In this document: piece after piece, positions 12,691 through 18,252 of the stretch | Position numbering within the stretch: the first letter of the stretch is position 1 | How the letters are laid out: every line of letters begins with the position of its first letter | Source: UBA1138 sp036338615 | GTDB taxonomy: Bacteria; Gemmatimonadota; Gemmatimonadetes; Longimicrobiales; Gaopeijiaceae | Direction of reading: 5' to 3' | DNA length: 18,252 nt | NCBI GenBank assembly: GCA_036338615.1 | Contig: JAYZBT010000309.1 | Coordinates: 1 to 18,252 of the forward strand | Notes under the pieces: model-generated | The model's database searches: none | What the model saw: the letters and a program-made list of their open reading frames with translations, nothing else | Told to the model about the DNA's origin: nothing | Made by a program: the position numbers and the translations under genes

Positions 12691-15600
12691 ATGACCCCGC
12701 GCGCTCATGGATTTCTCTTCCTGGTCGCACTCGCGACGGGGCTGACGCCGAGCCCTCGAGTCCAGGCACAAACGACGGTGGCCCTGGAGTTCGATTCTCT
12801 CCACTTCCGCTCGATCGGACCGGCGACGATGTCGGGTCGCATCGCCGACGTGGCGGTGTACGAGGCGAACCCGGCCATTTACTACGTCGGGACGGCGCAC
12901 GGAGGTGTGTGGAAGACAACGAGTGGCGGCGCAATGTTTACGCCACTCTTCCAGAACGAGGGCCTGATCTCGATCGGGGACGTCGCGGTCTCACAGACGA
13001 ACCCCGATCTGATCTGGGTCGGAACGGGCGAGTCGAACAATCGGCAGACCACGTCGTGGGGCGGGGGCATCTACAAGTCCAGCGACGGCGGTGAGACGTT
13101 CGAGCACATGGGGCTCGATGAGTCGAGGCACATCAACCGGATTCTCATCGACCCCAGTGACGATGACGTGGTGCTGGTGGCGGCCACCGGGCCGCTGTTC
13201 GGCGCCGGAGGTGACCGCGGAGTCTTCAAAACCACCAACGGCGGAGAGAGTTGGACGCGGGTGCTCGCCGTGGACGAGGACACGGGCGCGAACGCTTTGG
13301 TACGGGCGAAGACGGAGCCCAACACGCTCTATGCGTCAACCTACCAGCGTCGCCGCAACGCCTGCTGCATGAACGGCGGGGGGCCCGGAGCCGGAATCTG
13401 GAAGTCGACCGACAGCGGTGACACGTGGACTCGTCTCTCGGGTAGCGGCTTGCCCGACGGACCGCTCGGCCGCATCGACGTCGACGTGTTTTCGGGGGAC
13501 GCCAGCACGGTGTATGCGCTGATCGAGGGGCCGCGCGCCGGGCGAGGTGGTGCGCGCGGAGGCGGCGCGGGCGGCGCTGCCGGTGGTCGTGGTGGAGCCG
13601 CTGCCGGTGGCCGAGCCGGAGGCGCGGGCGCCGGTGCAGCCGGCGCTGATCCAGAGGCTGGAGAGGCGGCTGGGGGCGAAGACGAGGAGGCCGAGGAAGA
13701 CGAGCCTCCCCAGACCGTCATGGGTCTCTACCGATCCGACGATGGCGGCCTGACCTGGGAGAAGCGGGGGGACACGAACCCGCGCCCGATGTACTTCAGC
13801 CAAGTGAAAATCGATCCGCAGGATGCGGACCGGGTCTACATGGGAGGAGTGGGCCTGCACCTGACCATCGACGGCGGCGAGTCCTTCGTGACGGACGCCG
13901 CGCGGGTGACGCACGACGACGTGCACGCGATATGGATCAACCCGGCCAATCCCGAGCATGTCCTGATCGGCAACGACGGCGGGCTCGCGGTTTCATGGGA
14001 CCGCAGCAAGACGTGGACGTTCATTCCCAACCTCCCGGTCGGGCTCTTCTACCATGTCAACTACGATATGGAGAGACCCTATAACATCTGTGGGGGCATG
14101 CAGGACAACTACAACTGGTGCGGACCCAGTGCTTCCCGTCAAAGCACCGGGATCATGAACTACGACTGGTTCCAGGTGCGGGGCGGGGATGGCTTCGTGG
14201 CCATGCCCGACCTACGGAATCCACGCATCGTCTACGCCGAGTCGCAGGGCGGGAACATGGTGCGGCGAGACATCGTGACCGGGGAGTCGAAGAGCATCCG
14301 CCCCTCATCGTCCAATGTCACCAACTTCGAAGAAGGCGACTCGTACCGCTGGCACTGGGACACCCCGTTCATCCGCTCGCCCAACGATCCCGGCGTGCTG
14401 CTCGCGGCAGCCCAGCGCGTGTTTCGGTCGACCGACCGAGGTGACTCCTGGACCGCGATCAGCCCGGATCTCACGACCGATACCGACCGCAACGAGATCG
14501 TCACGATGGGGGTGGTCAACAGTGAAATCACGATTTCGCGCAACGACGGCATCTCGAATTGGTCGACTCTGGTCTCGCTCGCCGAGTCGTCGCGACAGGC
14601 GGGTCTCTACTACACGGGGGGCGACGACGGCGTCGTCAGCGTCTCCCGCGATGGTGGCGGTTCCTGGCAGGACGTGACGGCCAACCTGACCGGCGCGCCG
14701 GACAAGGGATGGGTGTCGGAGGTCGTGCCGTCCTCGTTCGCGAGTAGCCGCGTGTACGTTGCGGTCGACAATCACCTGCACAACGACTATGAGCCCTATG
14801 TCTGGGTGAGCGAGGACTACGGCGCCACGTTCCGCTCGATCGTATCGGGCCTCCAGGGCGAGAACGTGCGCACGCTCACCGAGGACCACCGTAACCCGGA
14901 CGTGCTCTACGTCGGGACCGAGACGGGCATTTTCGTCTCGCTGAACCGGGGCGCGAGTTGGCGTCGGTTGCGGGCCAATCTCCCGAGCGTTCGAGTCGAC
15001 GAGATCACGCTTCACGAACGCGACAACGCGATGCTCGTGGCCACTCATGGTCGGGCGCTGTTCGTGCTCGATCATTTGGAACCGATTCAGGAATACACGG
15101 CCAGCATGACCGCCGACGCCGATGCGCAGCTGTTCACGATCCCAACGGCGCTCCAATGGAAGTCGAAGGACGACCGCAACGAGGAGTTTTGGGGCCATCA
15201 GTTCTTCGTGGGTGAGAATCCGCCGACCGAGGCGGTGATCCAGTACCAAGTGAAGGACGACGTCGACGAGCTCTCGCTACAAATCTCGAATGCCGCCGGT
15301 CGAATCGTGAGGGAGCTCACGGCGCCCGCCAGCCGCAGGCAGCCGGGGATCCGCACGCTGTGTTGGGACATGCGCCTCGAGCCCATTGCGTCGGCTCAGG
15401 CCGGTCGCGGTGGTGGTGGAGGTGGCGGAGGTGGTCGCGGTGGGGGTGGAGGAGCCGAGATCGAGGGCATTCCTACTCCGACTCCCTCTGCAGGGTACCT
15501 GCCGCTGGATCCGTGCGACCTGAATGAGGATGGCGATGGTGGTGGGGGCCGGGGTGGATTCGGCGGCGGCGGAAACGCGGCCCCGATCATCGCGCCGGGC

Positions 15601-16185
15601 ACCTACGACGTAGCCCTGGTCGCGGATGGAGACGTCGTCGACTCCAAACCGCTCACCATCGTGATGGATCCCGCCGTGCAGCTCGCCGGCGCGGAGCGGA
15701 TCGCCTACGACAACATCACCATCGACCTACACGAGCTACAGCGCCGAGGCACGGCGATTGCGGGTGCGTTGAATACTCTTCATGCACAGGTGACCGCGGC
15801 CTCTGACTCGCTGAACGGCCAGAACGACGCTTCAGAGACTGTGAAGGCCGTGTTCGAGGCCTTCGAGGAGGCCTGGGACGAGCTGCGCGTGAAGTTCGGC
15901 GTGCCCATGGCCGCGGGCGGGGGTGGGCGTGGAGGTTTCGGGCGCGGACGCGGAGGCGGTGGGAATCCGGCGAACGTGCTCGCGAGGACCGGGGCGCTGA
16001 AGAGCACCATCCTCTCGTTCTGGGAGGCGCCGAGCGCCGCACTCATCGGCCAGTACTACGACGTGAAGCCCGCCCTCGAGGGAGCGATCGCCGATGCGGA
16101 AGCGATGCTGCTTCGGGCGGAGGCGCTCAGCGAGATGCTCGATGGAGAGGGGATCACGATGGAGGTGCCCGCCTTCGGTAGCTAA
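12691..16185 (+). CDS. large exported Vps10/sortilin-type BNR-repeat protein with Gly-rich inserts
   Basis: An 1164-residue protein with a signal peptide (about residues 1-26, cut near VQAQ) and about ten Asp-box (BNR) motifs of the S-x-D-x-G-x-T-W type, such as SSDGGETF, TTNGGESW, STDSGDTW, SDDGGLTW, STDRGDSW, SRDGGGSW and SEDYGATF. These mark beta-propeller blades like those of sortilin/Vps10 domains. NICGGMQDN (about residue 467) is also typical. Such proteins are frequent in Gemmatimonadota and Bacteroidota and are often mislabelled glycosyl hydrolase or photosystem stability factor; no catalytic function is shown. Gly/Ala/Arg-rich inserts lie at about 280-326, followed by an acidic stretch to 346, and at 905-923, 949-962 and 1075-1092. 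GGAGG lies 5 nt before the ATG. The stop overlaps the phoD-like stop by 4 bp. A peptide-binding or scavenging role is inference only. Confidence 0.88.
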   Translation: MTPRAHGFLFLVALATGLTPSPRVQAQTTVALEFDSLHFRSIGPATMSGRIADVAVYEANPAIYYVGTAHGGVWKTTSGGAMFTPLFQNEGLISIGDVAVSQTNPDLIWVGTGESNNRQTTSWGGGIYKSSDGGETFEHMGLDESRHINRILIDPSDDDVVLVAATGPLFGAGGDRGVFKTTNGGESWTRVLAVDEDTGANALVRAKTEPNTLYASTYQRRRNACCMNGGGPGAGIWKSTDSGDTWTRLSGSGLPDGPLGRIDVDVFSGDASTVYALIEGPRAGRGGARGGGAGGAAGGRGGAAAGGRAGGAGAGAAGADPEAGEAAGGEDEEAEEDEPPQTVMGLYRSDDGGLTWEKRGDTNPRPMYFSQVKIDPQDADRVYMGGVGLHLTIDGGESFVTDAARVTHDDVHAIWINPANPEHVLIGNDGGLAVSWDRSKTWTFIPNLPVGLFYHVNYDMERPYNICGGMQDNYNWCGPSASRQSTGIMNYDWFQVRGGDGFVAMPDLRNPRIVYAESQGGNMVRRDIVTGESKSIRPSSSNVTNFEEGDSYRWHWDTPFIRSPNDPGVLLAAAQRVFRSTDRGDSWTAISPDLTTDTDRNEIVTMGVVNSEITISRNDGISNWSTLVSLAESSRQAGLYYTGGDDGVVSVSRDGGGSWQDVTANLTGAPDKGWVSEVVPSSFASSRVYVAVDNHLHNDYEPYVWVSEDYGATFRSIVSGLQGENVRTLTEDHRNPDVLYVGTETGIFVSLNRGASWRRLRANLPSVRVDEITLHERDNAMLVATHGRALFVLDHLEPIQEYTASMTADADAQLFTIPTALQWKSKDDRNEEFWGHQFFVGENPPTEAVIQYQVKDDVDELSLQISNAAGRIVRELTAPASRRQPGIRTLCWDMRLEPIASAQAGRGGGGGGGGGRGGGGGAEIEGIPTPTPSAGYLPLDPCDLNEDGDGGGGRGGFGGGGNAAPIIAPGTYDVALVADGDVVDSKPLTIVMDPAVQLAGAERIAYDNITIDLHELQRRGTAIAGALNTLHAQVTAASDSLNGQNDASETVKAVFEAFEEAWDELRVKFGVPMAAGGGGRGGFGRGRGGGGNPANVLARTGALKSTILSFWEAPSAALIGQYYDVKPALEGAIADAEAMLLRAEALSEMLDGEGITMEVPAFGS

Positions 16186-17765
16186 CCCTCCTGCGCGCCC
16201 GGTCTCCCGTTTTCCACCACGAAGGTCGCGCGCGTCTCGATCGCCGCTCCGGGCTCGGTCACCCTCGGCACGATCTTGAACTCGCTGGTCCAGAGCTCGG
16301 GCGTCACCTCCGCGGTGACGTAGCCCCTCTGGCCGTTGTAGAACTTGATGTGAGGGTTGCTCGAGAGTCGCCGCTCGCCGCCGGCGGTCATGTCCTGGCC
16401 GTCGCCGTTCGAGCTGATCGAGGTGCCCACCAACTCGGTTGCCACGATCGGCGAGGTCAGGTCGTCGAAGTCGGCGTGGAGGTCGGCGACCCAATGAGAG
16501 TGGATGTCGCCGGTGAGCACGATCGGGTTGGCTGCGCCGACGTCGCCGAGCACGCGGAGCAACGCTTCGCGTTCGGCGGGATAACCGTCCCACATGTCCA
16601 TCGACCACGTCTCGTCACCCTCTGCGTTGGTCCCGCGCAGGCGAGCCATCATCACCTGCTGTGCGAGCACGTTCCAGCGGGCCTCGGTGGCGGCTAGGCC
16701 CTCGAAGAGCCAATCACGCTGACGCGCCCCGAGCATGGACCGGTCGGGCGCGATGTGCTCGGCGCAACTCGGCTTGGTGCGGTCGCCGCAGGGTTGGTCG
16801 CTCCGGTACTGACGGGTGTCGAGCACGTCCATCTCGACTAGATCTCCGAAGCGCAGCCGCCGATACAGCTGAGCGTCGGGACCCACCGGCATGGCGGCGC
16901 GACGTAGCGGCATGAACTCATAGAAGGTCTGGTAGGCGGCCGCCCGGCGCAGAAGTAACTCCTCCACGGTCTGCTCGTCCTCAGCAATGTCGTCTGCGTA
17001 ATTGTTGTCCACTTCGTGATCATCCCACGTCACCACCCAAGGCGCGGAGGCGTGCGCCGCCATGAGATCGGGATCGGACCGATACATCGTATAGCGCGCC
17101 CGATACTCGTCGAGCGTCATGGGCTCGGGAGCGTCGTGGTGCCGGACGAGGTTCTCCCCGTAGGACATCTCATAGATGTAGTCGCCGAGGTGCACGATCA
17201 GGTCGACGTCCTCTTCGGCCAAGTGCCCGAGGGCGGTATAGAGCCCGTGCTCATAGTGCTGACACGACGCGAACGCGAAGCGAAAGCGGTCCACCGGGGC
17301 CCCCAGCGCGGGCGCGGTTTTGGTGCGACCTACGGGACTTTCCTGGCCTCCGGCCATCATCCGATAGAAGTACTCCCTGCCGGGCTCCAATCCTGCGGCC
17401 TCGACGTGTACCGAGTGGCCCAGTTGCGGCGTCGCCGAGGCACTTCCGGACTGGGCGATCCGCGCAAAGCCGTCGTCCTCCGCGATCTCCCAGTCGACCG
17501 AAACCGGTGCGTCGGTAGCCCCGGCCGCTTCGAGTGCCGAACGCGCCAGACGGCTCCAGAGGACGACGCCGTCGGACGTCGGGTCCCCTGAAGCGACCCC
17601 CAGGGTGAAGGGATTGGCCGACAGCGCCAACGAGCGCTCGGTCCCGCAGGCGGGAAGAGAACCCAGAGCGACGAGCCCGGTCACGCCTCCCGAGAGTCGC
17701 AGGAAGTCGCGGCGGGTGCCGTGCATGTGAAAGAGGTCGTACCACTCCAAGTCGTGCTTCTTCAT
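16182..17765 (-). CDS. PhoD-like alkaline phosphatase/phosphodiesterase with Tat signal
   Basis: A 527-residue metallophosphoesterase of the PhoD family, which releases phosphate from mono- and diesters outside the cytoplasm, often under phosphate starvation. The N-terminus has a twin-arginine motif, TRRDFLRLSGG (17-27), then a hydrophobic stretch ending in SLPAC, so Cys40 could be a lipoprotein cysteine. An N-terminal beta domain (FTLGVASGDPTSDGVVLW, 53-70) precedes the catalytic domain: FASCQ with Cys168, LGDYIYE with Asp195, WDDHEVDNNY (247-256), and GDIHSHW further on, supplying ligands for the Fe/Ca centre. The start at 17765 is preceded by AGGCGG at 4 nt; ATG 17726 just before the RR motif is an alternative. 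No pho box is evident. It is convergent with the Vps10-like gene and divergent from the dehydrogenase. Confidence 0.93.
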   Translation of the reverse strand: MKKHDLEWYDLFHMHGTRRDFLRLSGGVTGLVALGSLPACGTERSLALSANPFTLGVASGDPTSDGVVLWSRLARSALEAAGATDAPVSVDWEIAEDDGFARIAQSGSASATPQLGHSVHVEAAGLEPGREYFYRMMAGGQESPVGRTKTAPALGAPVDRFRFAFASCQHYEHGLYTALGHLAEEDVDLIVHLGDYIYEMSYGENLVRHHDAPEPMTLDEYRARYTMYRSDPDLMAAHASAPWVVTWDDHEVDNNYADDIAEDEQTVEELLLRRAAAYQTFYEFMPLRRAAMPVGPDAQLYRRLRFGDLVEMDVLDTRQYRSDQPCGDRTKPSCAEHIAPDRSMLGARQRDWLFEGLAATEARWNVLAQQVMMARLRGTNAEGDETWSMDMWDGYPAEREALLRVLGDVGAANPIVLTGDIHSHWVADLHADFDDLTSPIVATELVGTSISSNGDGQDMTAGGERRLSSNPHIKFYNGQRGYVTAEVTPELWTSEFKIVPRVTEPGAAIETRATFVVENGRPGAQEG

Positions 17766-17858
17766 CCTGCCGCCTGGCCGGGGTCACGTCGGTGCCGCGT
17801 CGCTGGGGAGCCCAGCATACTACGTTACGGCCCCGACCACGAACGACCCGAGGACGCA

Positions 17859-18252
17859 TTGAAGGCCATCACCTTCCGAGACGTCGAGCAGCTCGCGTAC
17901 GAGGACACAGCCGACCCGCAGATCGTCGCCTCGACCGACGTGCTCGTGCGGGTCACCGTCGCCGGAATCTGCGGCTCCGATCTCCATCCGTACTTCGGTC
18001 GAGAACGCGGTCTCGACGTGGGCACCGTCATGGGACACGAGCTCGTCGGGGAGATCATCGAAGTAGGCGCGGGTGTTCGCGACTTCTCTCCCGGTGACCG
18101 CGTCGTCGCTCCGTTCACGACTAGTTGCGGCTCGTGCTACTACTGCCGCTCGGGGCTGACCTCTCGCTGCGAGCTCGGTCAGCTTTTCGGGTGGGTGGAA
18201 GACGGAAGCGGGCTGCAGGGGGTACAGGCGGAGTACGCGCGTATCCCGCTCG
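17859..18252 (+). CDS. zinc-dependent medium-chain alcohol dehydrogenase, N-terminal part
   Basis: The first 131 codons of a medium-chain dehydrogenase/reductase; the NAD(P)-binding domain lies beyond the window. Catalytic zinc ligands are Cys38 in GICGSD and His60-Glu61 in MGHELVGEI. The structural zinc site is complete as Cys90, Cys93, Cys96 and Cys104 in CGSCYYCRSGLTSRC. The start is a TTG at 17859 (LKAITF, read as Met) with GAGGA 4 nt upstream, because the family begins M-K-A at this point and no ATG fits. Relatives oxidise alcohols, polyols, threonine or formaldehyde adducts; the substrate cannot be told from this part. It is divergent from the phoD-like gene across 93 bp, in which I see no clear promoter. 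Confidence 0.9.
   Translation, partial: MKAITFRDVEQLAYEDTADPQIVASTDVLVRVTVAGICGSDLHPYFGRERGLDVGTVMGHELVGEIIEVGAGVRDFSPGDRVVAPFTTSCGSCYYCRSGLTSRCELGQLFGWVEDGSGLQGVQAEYARIPL

Noticed and set aside
13341..13721. Pro/Ala-rich minus-strand frame
   Set aside because: It is the mirror of the Gly/Ala-rich insert of the Vps10-like gene; stop-free GC-rich repeats open all frames.
14305..15249. A 314-codon minus-strand open frame
   Set aside because: It is antisense to Asp-box repeats of the Vps10-like protein and has no domain features.
1..18252. CRISPR arrays, tRNA or tRNA-Sec genes, rRNA, insertion sequences, attachment sites
   Set aside because: No regularly spaced repeats, cloverleaf sequences, transposase motifs or flanking direct repeats were seen by reading; a covariance-model scan would be needed to exclude a tRNA-Sec formally.

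Overview
The window is high-GC, densely packed bacterial chromosome. No rRNA, tRNA, insertion sequence, phage gene or CRISPR array was recognised. The gene content suggests a Gemmatimonadota or related soil/marine bacterium: a very large secreted Vps10/sortilin-type propeller protein with Gly-rich inserts, a PadR regulator paired with a small membrane protein, a secreted P1 peptidase, and a Tat-type PhoD phosphatase. This assignment is inference; no marker gene is present.

Left part (1-1164): a broken-looking AraC-type N-terminus and a small two-helix membrane protein lie on the minus strand. A PadR regulator, coupled to a second two-helix membrane protein, lies on the plus strand. A perfect 8-bp inverted repeat sits just upstream of padR and is probably its operator. 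Next (1148-5361, minus strand) come vapB and vapC and then dnaE2, an error-prone DNA polymerase with no imuA/imuB partner in view.

The most interesting locus is 5568-6035. An OsmC-family peroxidase gene has an in-frame TGA exactly where the family has its reactive cysteine. The frame stays open and homologous on both sides, the second catalytic Cys is kept, and a perfect GC-rich stem-loop of bacterial SECIS geometry starts 20 nt after the TGA. I read it as a selenoprotein rather than a pseudogene.

A minus-strand cluster (11163 down to 6039) runs: secreted lectin-like protein, P1/NylC-type self-cleaving peptidase, sodium:solute symporter, SDR oxidoreductase, class II fructose-bisphosphate aldolase. 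Gaps are 16 nt, 19 nt, a 1-nt overlap and 66 nt, so the first four are probably one transcript. On the other side of a 209-nt divergent region, an M20 metallopeptidase is followed by the 1164-residue Vps10-like protein (plus strand). This meets a PhoD-like phosphatase tail to tail. A zinc-dependent medium-chain dehydrogenase begins at 17859 and runs off the right end.

Recurring features: convergent neighbours end almost on top of each other (17-bp overlap, 3-bp gap, 4-bp overlap). GTG and TTG starts are common. Several genes, including dnaE2, the aldolase and the M20 peptidase, lack a visible Shine-Dalgarno sequence. No gene-free stretch exceeds about 210 bp.
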